A program made the position numbers and the translations under genes. This document shows, in pieces, positions 1 to 9,330 of a DNA stretch of 64,000 bases. Source of the DNA: Mytilinidion resinicola (taxonomy: Eukaryota; Ascomycota; Dothideomycetes; Mytilinidiales; Mytilinidiaceae); NCBI RefSeq assembly GCF_010093595.1, contig NW_022985438.1, positions 1,264,785-1,328,784 of the forward strand, written 5' to 3'. Under the pieces are notes generated by a model. It was not told the origin of the DNA and did no database searches. It saw nothing but the letters and a program-made list of their open reading frames with translations. The number at the start of each line of letters is the position of its first letter. The stretch's first letter is position 1.

Positions 1-2
1 CC

Positions 3-593
3 GATGAGGAGTACTGCTTGTTCCGCCGGCACATTCTTTGCCAGTGCATGATGTTCCAGGAAATCGCCAATATTTTCTCTTCTGAACAAGGGGACCGCAG
101 CATTGAGATGTTTGCCTCTGATCCAGACATCGATCGGCTCGACGAAGAACTGCTTGAGCGTCTAGGAATCACCGTTGTCGACAAGTGGGAAGAGCTCGTA
201 ACAACGAAGACGTTCGTCTATAGCCCTTTCGCCCCCTGGCCCGTTGGCCTCCGAGCCATTCGTCGCTCACCGGAGCTATATCTCGGCGTCGACTGGACCG
301 TGGTTATAGAGCTCCATGATCCACGTGATCCGAGCAAAAGGAAAGAGGGGCGTTGGGGCATGACCATGGAGCAGTACGCCGTCTGCGAGACCTTTCTAAA
401 AGGACGTGTGGAGAGCATATTTCCGGGACTCGAGAACTTTCCGGAATATGCGGCAATGGACTGGGAGAGAATGTTGGAAAGCCACGCTGAACTAATCGGT
501 GTGACGTATACGGCATTATTGGGGCCGTTCCGCCTCTACTGGCCGAAGCCAGCACTGCCTCCGGTAGAAGGCGAGGGAAAGCGCTTTGGTTAG
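3..593 (+). CDS. SRR1-like domain protein, 5'-truncated by window edge
   Basis: The reading frame is open from base 3, so the true start lies left of the window and this is the C-terminal part only (about 196 codons visible). It aligns along its whole length with the complete gene at 919-1686: both carry a QxxxFxEIxNI helix, IEM(F/Y)ASDP, a (E)ELVTxxTFVYSPFAPWP block and SPELYLGV. This layout matches the SRR1-like domain (a Rossmann-like fold first known from plant SRR1 and common in fungal genomes); the biochemical role is unknown. The two genes are tandem on the same strand, so a local duplication is likely. Confidence 0.75.
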   Translation, partial: DEEYCLFRRHILCQCMMFQEIANIFSSEQGDRSIEMFASDPDIDRLDEELLERLGITVVDKWEELVTTKTFVYSPFAPWPVGLRAIRRSPELYLGVDWTVVIELHDPRDPSKRKEGRWGMTMEQYAVCETFLKGRVESIFPGLENFPEYAAMDWERMLESHAELIGVTYTALLGPFRLYWPKPALPPVEGEGKRFG

Positions 594-918
594 GCTGCTT
601 AGGTTAGTTAGAGGTAATGATCTTTTCTTTCCTTCGACTTCTTCACAGGTAAACGCCATGGCGTCATGCTCAGCTCCGCGACCTCTCTAACATATCGTAA
701 CAATGCTATTCACAACGCCTTCAACAATGTTCCTTATAATTTACTCTTATTGCCATCATTCACTAACAGTGAATACTCATTCTCTACCATATAAAGCGCC
801 CCTTGATGTTAAGTCTCCACGGAACACTCAGACTCAGAACAGCCCACCCCCTTCTTAGACCACCACAATTTCAACATTTAAGAACACACCCCACCACTTA
901 AAGAACAAACACTACAGC
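594..918 (+). promoter_or_regulatory. Spacer and promoter of the second SRR1-like gene
   Basis: This 325-bp spacer separates the two tandem paralogues. A TATA-like ATATAAAG lies at 789-796, about 125 bp before the ATG at 919, followed by a CA-rich leader typical of fungal 5' untranslated regions. I see no other gene here. Confidence 0.5.
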
Positions 919-1686
919 ATGGATGAACTCATCGCACCTGAGGAATGCACAAGCATCATTCATCTGCCCGCTCTTCTCGAAGATCTCTCCGCTTTCAAGG
1001 AAGAATGGCTCGCGTCTCCGTTCTCCACTCGGCTCAGCTCGCTCCTGCTTGCCCGCTCAGAAGGGTGGGGCGTCGACCGAGCAGTCCTCATCGGCCTGGG
1101 GAACATGACTCCTGATGCTCGCGAGTGCGACGAGGACGAGGACGAATATAGGCTGCGGCACAAGGGGCGGCTTATTCAACTGATGATCTTCATTGAGATT
1201 GTTAACATCCTCTCTACCGCACAGAGTGCCCGCCCTATAGAGATGTACGCCTCCGATCCTACTTTCCAGCACATAGACGAGGCATTGCTAGGAAAGTTGA
1301 ACATCAAAATATTCAAGAAGGGAGAAGAGCTCGTCACGTCATCGACGTTTGTTTATAGCCCCTTTGCACCCTGGCCGGCTGGTGTCGACGCTATCCGTCA
1401 TTCTCCAGAGTTGTATCTCGGTGTTAGCTGGAAGGGGACCACGGAGCTCTACAGTTTACAGTCGAGTTATGGATTTGAGATGACCGACGAGCAGTTTGCT
1501 ATCATGGAGAACTTCTTGCAGACTCGCTTGATGTACAGCTTCCCAGGACTGGAGAGCTTTCCGGACTCGCAGTTCGAAAAATGCGATCCTGAGCTGGTGG
1601 AGTTGGCTTTGGAGGGTTTTTGGGGAGCTTTCCGATTCTATTGGCCCAAGCCAGTGCTCCCCGCACGACGGAAGACTAGACGTTGA
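919..1686 (+). CDS. SRR1-like domain protein
   Basis: Complete single-exon gene of 255 aa. The N-terminal third (about residues 1-70) leads to the SRR1-like core: VLIGLGNM (about residues 56-63), QLMIFIEIVNIL, IEMYASDPTF, and the TFVYSPFAPWP block that corresponds to the conserved beta-strand and loop of the family. No signal peptide or membrane segment is evident. SRR1-like proteins are widespread in eukaryotes; plant SRR1 affects clock output, but fungal members have no settled function. It is the intact sister of the truncated gene at 3-593. The start is the first ATG, preceded by a TATA-like box and a CA-rich leader. Confidence 0.8.
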   Translation: MDELIAPEECTSIIHLPALLEDLSAFKEEWLASPFSTRLSSLLLARSEGWGVDRAVLIGLGNMTPDARECDEDEDEYRLRHKGRLIQLMIFIEIVNILSTAQSARPIEMYASDPTFQHIDEALLGKLNIKIFKKGEELVTSSTFVYSPFAPWPAGVDAIRHSPELYLGVSWKGTTELYSLQSSYGFEMTDEQFAIMENFLQTRLMYSFPGLESFPDSQFEKCDPELVELALEGFWGAFRFYWPKPVLPARRKTRR

Positions 1687-1902
1687 GATCGGGAACAATA
1701 GAGTGACGTAGAATGAATGGAACGCACCCCATACTATAACCTTTCTATTTCTGAATCTATGAAGCAACTTGTGATGACTGACATCATAACCCAAGTATTA
1801 AAGCCACCAGGGCAGTATTCCAATACGACGTGAGATTGAATGACATGGAACCGAAGCGATATCTCCAGAAACACAAAGCGTCCGTCTCCATTTTTCGCAG
1901 GC

Positions 1903-3843
1903 TCAAATGATCGTTAGAGACTCTTCTTCCGCACCTTTAAAGAACTCTACGCTCGCATCCCAGTAGCAGCCAACTCGCTCGTACCTACCCTCCCCACCTA
2001 GTACCAAAATGAGTCCATTATGTCGGTAATACCAGCTCGTTTCAACACGCAACGTGAGACATGTCAGCGGCGTGTCAAGCGACAACGGATCATCCGCAGT
2101 ATCGAAACAAGCCGTAATCTTCTTTCCAACTTCGTTATATATTTCACCTTTCAAATACTGCAAGGGCTGCGGCCCCCTATGCTCATCTACTAGTCTCGGA
2201 CGAGATCTCATCGTTGCTTTGATCGTTGATCCGTGGAGATCTACATATCCGCCCTCGACCCGGCCGAAGCGATCGGAGGGGTTTTCCAAGGCGACGTGCC
2301 ATTGCTCGAGTTCGCAAACGGGCTGGAAGGCTCCGGATGAGTCTGTCCACTGCACGGGCCTGATGATTGATGCCCACGAGAAGGTCGGTGCGAGGTATTT
2401 GTCTCCGTGGCATTCTAGCCATGTCGTCTCATCCTTGCCTTTTCTAAGCATTGTCCTCCACAGAAGATTGGACATCAGGTCCTGGCCATCTAAGCCTGCT
2501 ATGTAATCTTTGATACCATAGTCTGAAGCTACGGCCGAGATGGCGGGAAGGATATCAAGCGGATATGTTAGTTGGCGGAACGTGTATAGCTCCACCAACG
2601 TCTGCCATGGTACTCCTACCACTCCATCTGCGTCTTTGCAGTAGAATTGCTTTTCTGGCTCACTCTCGTAAGAGTCTTGCTCGTTGCATTCACACATAAG
2701 GTCTTCTTCGCACTCCAACACTAGTTCCGTGTCCATGAAATGAAGAGCACGCTGCGATAACAGTCTCTCCTGATAACACCATGCGCGTCGGAAGAGCGGT
2801 GATCCCTCCGTAGGAATCGCTCCAGTGATATTGTTGTGTCCATCCTCCAGCTTGTTACAGTCTCTAGCATAGATAGCCATTCCCGAGGGGAGCCTGTCCG
2901 CTAAGGGAAGTTCGATGTCGGACTTTCTATCTGACAGGAAGCCCTCATTGAATGAGGCGGACCGCGTGGCACAGATCGTGAGGAAGGCTCCCGCGTATAT
3001 TGACGCCATTTTGGATGCTTGCTCTAGCCAATCTTTCGGATCGTCTTGGACGATGCAATAGGAATCGATCCATATATACCTATAGTTCAACCCCCGCGTA
3101 ATAGTAACTGCATCCTGGATATTCCTGGCCAGTCGAGAGAACTCCATTCTTTGGCAAAGCTCATCTTTGTTCGATTTCAAGGTTCTATACGGCATCGTGC
3201 CTCCCCAGCAGTGAGACAATGCAAGATAAGGCCCCTTGACCTGTGATGTATCATCAAGGAGTTTTGGAGCAGTGGAGCCAGTCGCAGGGCCTACATCCAC
3301 GAGACGATCTGGCATGCTTCCCGAGCCTGGTGTCCGACTATGTCTATGGTTACTGGCGCATTCGGAAATTCGTGTCAGCAAAGCAGGTAGTGTACCCCTA
3401 GATGCTAGAGCAGGAGAAACAGGGGGTCTAAACGGGATAGCCGAAAGCTCTTTGACGCCATGAGGGGGAGAGGCCTCACGATACTTTAGAACATTGGAAG
3501 CGCTGGAAATTGATAATGCGTCCGTATTACCCTTAGAGAACAGGATAAGATCAAATTGATATTCGATCTGCGAAGGTCCAGGTGGGGTCAGGTCGTATCG
3601 AACTCGAAAAGAGGTAGGGTCCCCTTTAAAGTACCCCAAGTACAAATTTAAGGGTTTAGAGTCGCGAAGTAGTTCTTGACCTCTGGGAAACTGCTGGATG
3701 CCGTGCCAGACGGCTGCGCAAAGAAGACAATGGGCGGCGTTAACACGGAGATGATGAAAATTGGTGTGGATCGAATGGCGCGTATCAATTTTCCAGTTCT
3801 CGGCCTTACCCATATCATGGCAGGTAGAGCAATTGGCAGACAT
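1903..3843 (-). CDS. HET-domain (heterokaryon incompatibility-like) protein
   Basis: Single-exon gene, 646 aa from the ATG at 3843. The frame is open further upstream, but the second Met gives the usual HET-protein beginning MSANCSTC with paired cysteines. The HET domain starts at YLALSHCWGG (about residues 206-215), then NIQDAV, YIWIDSYCIVQDD, and Y(A)GAFLTICATRS with a GF segment. A later block, FRRAWCYQERLLSQRALHF, is the typical end of the domain. HET domains mediate non-self recognition and programmed cell death in filamentous ascomycetes; most members, likely including this one, are uncharacterised. No NACHT or WD repeats are fused to it. It is divergent from swc5. Confidence 0.9.
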   Translation of the reverse strand: MSANCSTCHDMGKAENWKIDTRHSIHTNFHHLRVNAAHCLLCAAVWHGIQQFPRGQELLRDSKPLNLYLGYFKGDPTSFRVRYDLTPPGPSQIEYQFDLILFSKGNTDALSISSASNVLKYREASPPHGVKELSAIPFRPPVSPALASRGTLPALLTRISECASNHRHSRTPGSGSMPDRLVDVGPATGSTAPKLLDDTSQVKGPYLALSHCWGGTMPYRTLKSNKDELCQRMEFSRLARNIQDAVTITRGLNYRYIWIDSYCIVQDDPKDWLEQASKMASIYAGAFLTICATRSASFNEGFLSDRKSDIELPLADRLPSGMAIYARDCNKLEDGHNNITGAIPTEGSPLFRRAWCYQERLLSQRALHFMDTELVLECEEDLMCECNEQDSYESEPEKQFYCKDADGVVGVPWQTLVELYTFRQLTYPLDILPAISAVASDYGIKDYIAGLDGQDLMSNLLWRTMLRKGKDETTWLECHGDKYLAPTFSWASIIRPVQWTDSSGAFQPVCELEQWHVALENPSDRFGRVEGGYVDLHGSTIKATMRSRPRLVDEHRGPQPLQYLKGEIYNEVGKKITACFDTADDPLSLDTPLTCLTLRVETSWYYRHNGLILVLGGEGRYERVGCYWDASVEFFKGAEEESLTII

Positions 3844-4164
3844 GATTCTGACTGCAATGTACAAGAAAGACGACGAAGACGTATGGAGAGAAAGCAGTAT
3901 TCTAGAATAAGTACGGCACGAGGAAAGCCGTTCTGTCAAGGTTCAGTGGCGTACCCTTTTCTATCTCTTGAGGACTATACTGAGCCAGACATAGGATGGA
4001 AAAGGCCCGATTTGTGCAGTTTGGTAAAGAGATGCTCACTGACATTCACCCCGAGGTTAAAATGTGGGGTACACTAGCAGGGATCGCATCGAAGCTTGGC
4101 GCGACCAGCAATTCAACCGTGACGCGCCAGGAGCTCTCTAGCCACAACCACACAACCCTTCACA
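3844..4164. promoter_or_regulatory. Divergent promoter region, HET gene / swc5
   Basis: This 321-bp stretch lies between the divergent starts of the HET gene (minus) and swc5 (plus). I could not identify a specific binding site. Short ORFs here overlap both strands and look spurious. Confidence 0.4.
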
Positions 4165-5330
4165 ATGGCACAAAAACCACTATCCCCCGAAGCCGACGAA
4201 CAGTACCACGAATCCTCCGACGAAGACTTCAATCCCGCCACCGCCCCCGTCGCCGACGAATCCTCCAGCTCCTCCGAAGACGAACCCATCCCCGCGGCCA
4301 CCAAGCCTGCGTCGCGGAAGCGCAAGCGGAAAGCACCATCTCCTCCCGAATTTGACTCTGGAGATGAAGTCACCATACAAGCGGCGAAGAGCCGGCGCGC
4401 GAAGAGGAAGACAGGGAAGGCAGATGACGACGATTTACTTTTGTCCGACGACGAGGGCGGAGAAGGCGGACTGGTGAAGACTAGGGCACAGAGGAGAGTG
4501 GAGTGAGTAGCCGAAGGTCATGATTCCATTCACGGACGAATTTGCTGACGCAATTCTACAGAAAAATAGAGCGGCGACCGCTGGCAAGGACGGATGGGGC
4601 AACGGTAGACGTCGATGCGCTATGGTCGCAGATGCTGGCTGCTCCCCTTAAACCTACGAGTTCTGTTCCTGGGGCGGAAACACAAGACGGGGCCCACAAG
4701 AAAGGGGAAGATGCGGAGACTGGACCTCAAACCGAGGATGGCCCCAGTGACGAATTCATAAACCTCAAACTCGTGGCCAAGCATGCAGGCCAAACCGACA
4801 CATTTGAAAAGCGTGTCCGCAAAGGCTCTGCGGCTCATCATCAATATTTAAAAGACGGCTGGACCATCGTGGAGCCGCCTCCTATACCTCCTGAAGAACC
4901 TGCAGAGCCAGACGCTGAACCCGCAGACCAAACAGAAGCCCCAGAAACCGATACTATCCACCGCCCCCTCCGTCGACCCTTTCGCTTCGAGCCCAACCCC
5001 GCTGGCTATGTCCGCAACCTTCCACCCGACCGCCAGCTTACCTGGCCCCGCAAGCGCACCGCTGTCGACCAAGAAAACGCGCCTACGCCCGCGGTTGCAA
5101 AACCTATGCTGCCGCCTGAGAAGGTGAAGAAACTCAACGTGGTGGATAAGACGCGGCTGGATTGGACAGGATTCGTGGATAAAGAGGGTCTGGCAGACGA
5201 TTTGGATGAGTACGGGAAGGCGAAGGCCAATTATGCAGAGCGAATGGCATTCTTGGCAAATGTGGACGCTAAGGAGGAGGAAGAGAGAAGGAGGGCGAGA
5301 GAGGGAGCAAAGGGGAAGGCAAAAGCGTAG
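4165..5330 (+). CDS. swc5: SWR1-complex protein 5 (BCNT/CFDP1 family)
   Basis: Two exons, 4165-4502 and 4562-5330; the 59-nt intron has GTGAGT at its start and CTACAG at its end, and splicing restores a Glu codon between RRV and KIERRP. Predicted 368 aa. The N-terminus is acidic and Ser-rich (residues about 10-40) with a Lys/Arg stretch, and the C-terminus holds the BCNT-C domain (KLNVVDKTRLDWTGFVD, then YAERMAFL). Swc5 is a subunit of the SWR1 remodeller that exchanges H2A for H2A.Z; the acidic N-terminus of the yeast protein contacts H2A-H2B. The C-terminal Asp-Trp region is the conserved part and is intact. Nuclear function is inferred from the family. Confidence 0.9.
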
Positions 5331-5470
5331 GGTTTTGAGCGGTACTGGTATGAACGCTGTCAGCGATGACAGGATGCCGAAAACAAATATAATTGATGTT
5401 CTCACATCACAGAAGACTCCCTTTCCAATGAGGCTCATAAGCTCAACTAAGAATTTCTTGGCAACCTCAA

Positions 5471-5509
5471 AAGCGTTGAAAGTAGGAAGCGTTGAAAGTA
5501 GGAGGCGTT
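5471..5509. repeat. 16-bp direct repeat, about 2.4 copies
   Basis: The unit aagcgttgaaagtagg occurs twice in a row, followed by a partial third copy aggcgttga. It lies about 140 bp after the swc5 stop, probably in its 3' untranslated region. Confidence 0.8.
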
Positions 5510-6048
5510 GACCATCGTCAGCCTCCTAAAACTTCACTCCAAAAGCCAGAGGTCTGATTCCGAGTCGACGTCAGAAGATGTATGATTTTTTGTGGGAACA
5601 GAACTGGTGAAAAAGTAGGTGAAGAATCAGGCGTGATCTCAGGGTTTTTGACGCTTCGTTTGCAATACTAAAGGACCCCTAGGTGCTGGAATCACAAACA
5701 AAAGATAGTATTCGAGGGTGAAGTTCTCAAGAACATCGCCGAGTACTAAGACCTGACGCACATCAAAGAGAGTGCATCCTTACACTATTAATGGAATCTA
5801 ACGCCCTTCAAAACCCAAGTAAACCCACTCCCCCAAAATGCCCTACCCTAATACAAATACCCCTCGCCACTCAACCCGCTGCTCCCGTAGCTCCTCCGTC
5901 CGACTCCTCCGTCCGCTCCTTTGACTCCTCCTCCCGAACCTTCGGCACCTCCCTAACCGGAATCTCCCTCATCAGCGTCTCCTCCGTCGCCAGCGCCATC
6001 CCATCCAGCAAATCCGCCCTGACATCCGTCTCCGCCAGCTCATCACTC

Positions 6049-6561
6049 CTAAACCCCATGCTCGCGCACACCCGTCGGCCCCCCCATACTCTCCCAATTC
6101 CTTCCTATAAAAGAGATTGCAACACATACCTCAAACACAACCCTCTCCACCATGCTAGCGAGCACGCAGCACCCCGTCGTCCGCGCCACCATGCGCCGCG
6201 TCGAAGGAGCGGTGAACAATTCGAGCCCGGGGAGGGATTGCAGGCCCGAGTCCGCGTAGAGGGAGAGCAGGGCGGAGAGGGGCAGTTCGGTGAGGGAGCG
6301 CGAGGAGACGGGGAGACGGTGGAGGAGGGTGTGGTGGCCGAGTTTGTAGGGTAGGAGGGTGTAGGGGTTTAGGGGCGCGGGGGGAGGGAGCAGGTGCTGC
6401 AGGCGCAGGCGTGGGGTGGGATTGGGGAGGAGGAGGCGGTAGGACTGTTGGGGTCTGGGTAGTGGCGGGAATGATTGCTTGGGTAATGATTGCGATTGAG
6501 GTTTGAATGATGGCTTGAATGGTGGCTCCTTGATTTGACTTTGAGTTCTGTGAGGAGACAT
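6049..6561 (-). CDS. Hypothetical proline-rich protein (uncertain gene model)
   Basis: An ATG-initiated minus-strand ORF of 170 codons. I do not recognise it. The N-terminal half is rich in Pro, Gln and Ser; residues about 75-120 look more protein-like (PYTLLPYKLGHH, SLTELPLSALLSLYA). At about 6139-6134 there is a good donor (GAG|gtatgt). Downstream a second minus ORF (5871-6071) continues with an acidic tail, so the true C-terminus may be spliced onto it, but the best-looking acceptor (TTTAG) would cause an immediate stop and the in-frame acceptor is weak. Opposite-strand ORFs here are low complexity. Coding status is unproven. Confidence 0.3.
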   Translation of the reverse strand: MSPHRTQSQIKEPPFKPSFKPQSQSLPKQSFPPLPRPQQSYRLLLPNPTPRLRLQHLLPPPAPLNPYTLLPYKLGHHTLLHRLPVSSRSLTELPLSALLSLYADSGLQSLPGLELFTAPSTRRMVARTTGCCVLASMVERVVFEVCVAISFIGRNWESMGGPTGVREHGV

Positions 6562-7134
6562 AGAGTGATGCTGAGGATGGTTTTAAGAGAAGAAGGTCGA
6601 TGTTGATATTTGGGCTTTTTATGTGCCCAGAAGATATTCCATTCTCGGACGTGCACTTCGGAGTCAACAGCTCGACGGCTCCAAGCACTGGGCGGCAAGT
6701 CGTGAAAGTGGTGTCGCTCTTCAATTTCTTCTCGTGACTAAAGAAATTTGTTCAGGGAGTACGTAGTAAGTTTGATAAAGCGAAAGAATCGGATTGGATA
6801 TGCAAATTTGTTGAGAACTATATTAACATCGATCGCTGTGAGGGTATATCTAGAGGCCACTACTCATGCTGCATTAAATCGCTCTTGCGCCGCCATCACC
6901 CACCCAGCCAAGCCCATCACGCCAGGTTCCATCAACCCGAGCGTCACACCCCAAGCCGTGCTAGTGATTACACCTCAAAGCAGTCCGTGTGTCGACGAGC
7001 GCTCACTCCTGCCTCCAAACCGCCTAGACGACGCAAGTGACATAAGGCTGTCACCGCGGATGGATGGCGGAACGGGAAAGCTTCACACCCAAACGTTAAT
7101 CTATGTCAAAGAATCAGAAAGGCGGAAAAGACAG
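6562..7134. other. Intergenic, no gene seen
   Basis: A 573-bp stretch between the uncertain proline-rich ORF and the 3' end of the MIF-like gene. A plus-strand ORF (6748-7227) has no family resemblance and runs into the MIF gene antisense, so I do not call it. Confidence 0.4.
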
Positions 7135-8451
7135 TTACCGCTTGAAGATAGCGATGAGACTCTTCCGCTTCCCGATCTTCGGTGTGGCCTCCGCTGGTAT
7201 GGGTGGCGGCAGAGGCATCTTAGGTAACGCTGCAGTCTTCCCCGCTGGTCTTGCCTCCGCAGTCCTCCTCCTGGCTCTGTCGTGCTTGGAGGAAGTGTCT
7301 TCGGCTTGGGGGGATGGTATATTGGTTTTGATTGGAAGTCTGCTCGTCTTCCGATTCAACGGAGATGACAGCTCTGAGAGATGATTCGAGTCGCTCAGGA
7401 AGCTTGGCGGTCCGTCGACATCACCCGCCTCGATGGGCACAGGAGTGAGCACCGGTGGGTAACTGGGAGAGTGGCCATTGACGACTGTTGGAGAGCTACC
7501 CATGGTCGGCAGACTGGGTCTCGGCTTCAGAACAAGCGATTTGCGCGAGGCTTTAGTCATTGTGCGCTTGAGAGCACTCCCGTTCTCTTCAGCAAGCTGC
7601 TTCTCCAATCGCTCGATCTCACCCAGGATCGTTGTTCCGTTCATGGCCAAGTTCTCTTCAAGTATGCTCTGGAACTTAACGATGCCACGATGAGGCGGCA
7701 CACCCAGGGTGTCTGATAGGAAAGACTGAAGAAGTGCTGCATTGCGTTTGTTGGTACTCGGCTGGATATGGACTGGGAGGGCGGTAACAGTGAGGAGATA
7801 CGTGGGGTCGAAGGTCCCCCCAAGGAGAAGGCATGCAGAATGCTCCAGAATAACCATCACAGACGAGTCTGGGCGTTGATATCGATGCGCTAGGGTTTGG
7901 GAAAGGTCCATAATGAGGGGATATTCGTCTTTCATCTGAGTCGTATGAGTGACATGAACAGGCTGTGAACTGGAATTCACTATTTACGGACTCACAATGA
8001 CATTGGTCCGCAACTGCGCGATAATAGGAGAATCTCTCATGGTCCGCTCACGCACTGAACCGGGACTATCCTTGTACCTTTCAGAGAACTGTTCCTCATA
8101 GTACTGAGTACGTCGTCTTGAGTTGTGGACGTGAGAGCAGTGCCTTGAAGTGTCTGGGTCCTTCTTCTTCCCGGGCGCTCCATAGACTATGTGACGAGTG
8201 TTTTTGCTGTGATCGACCACTGGTTCGGACTCGGAAAAGTTGGGTGGAGTAGACTTCAGTGAGTCCGGAGCAGAGAGGTTCGATTGGGTTGGTGAAAGCT
8301 CGTGCGTGGTGTATTCTCCCACTAGCAATTCTGTGCCAGCAGCTCGAGGAAACACAAAGGGCGAGGAGCTCGAAAGAGAAGCCCTGTGGTCGGACATGGC
8401 CAGCGAGGTATCAACGGAATGAGGTATGCTCAAGATAGGCTCATCCGTCAT
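7135..8451 (-). CDS. Macrophage migration inhibitory factor (MIF)-domain protein
   Basis: Two exons, complement of 7996-8451 and 7135-7935, with a 60-nt GTGAGT...CAG intron in phase 0; 418 aa. Splicing joins AQLRTNVI to MKDEYPLIMDLS, reconstituting the first MIF strand. The MIF/tautomerase-like domain spans about residues 145-265 (SVMVILEHSACLLLGGTF, VTALPVHI, then GIVKFQSI and MNGTT). A Ser/Pro-rich N-terminal extension of about 140 residues precedes it, and a Pro-rich, basic tail follows (ends KRKSLIAIFKR). In classical MIF the tautomerase base is Pro1 exposed after Met removal; here the domain is internal, so tautomerase activity is doubtful. No signal peptide. Role in fungi is unknown. 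Confidence 0.8.
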
Positions 8452-9330
8452 TCGTTATGGGGTAGGGAACGTGTTTTGGTCTTGGGGAAGAAGCGGAAGG
8501 GGAGGTACTCTTTCGATACTGACTTCAATGCTACTTCCAGTTGGAGAAGCGAAAGAGAAATGGAGAGATCTGTACTCGCCATAGTTTTCTATCTCGGGAG
8601 GAGGGACGGAGGCACCTCCTTGCTAGCTTGGTGCAGCTTGGGTAGGTCACACCCGCGTCCTTACGGCTCGCAGCCGTCCTGTCACCGTCCTAATGCGTTG
8701 CGCGAGGGGAGCGAGGCTGAAGTAGGTCGGCGTGGATTCTAGGTGGCCACCCGAGTGGCGTTCACTAGTTTCCGTCTCGAAACCAGGGCCCCGCGACCAT
8801 CTCCGTGCCAGTGACTACCTAATGAATACAAAAATGCACTCGAGTCTGGTTTCGATACCACGTACCTGAACACATGGAACGGCTACCGGCATTGTAGAAC
8901 GTGGCTCACAATCGTGTACGCTTCGTGCAGCCCCCGCGTCCCACGTGCTTGGATCAACTCTACATTTGTACAGCGCGCTCGGGCATTAGTCTGTGCATGA
9001 GATCCTCCCACGTACTTTCAAAAAATGAGATGCGTAGCACCTTCATCAAAAGACTGCGTGTTTGAAGTAAGCGAGGCTGTGGAGCTATTAGCGTTGAGCC
9101 TACTTTGTTTGTCTTTCAGTTCTAGTGACCGTAACTGGGGCTGTATGCACAAGCATATAGTTCTGTCCCCTATCTAGAGCTACAGCTCCAAAACGCCACA
9201 TCGCTCGTTAATCGTGACGAGAGTACCGAGATATGCCACTCATAGCAGAGCAGCTCTTCATTCGTGAAGCTTCGTAACCACATACCCATATCGAAGAATT
9301 AGACAGCTCCAATTCTCCCTCATTAATCAC
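8452..9330. other. Intergenic, no gene seen
   Basis: An 879-bp stretch between the MIF-like gene start and the 3' end of the histidine kinase. ORFs are short and have no recognisable content. Confidence 0.4.

Noticed and set aside
5791..6354. 187-codon plus-strand Ser/Pro-rich ORF
   Set aside because: Low complexity, and it overlaps the minus-strand ORF that has better protein character. Neither is secure.
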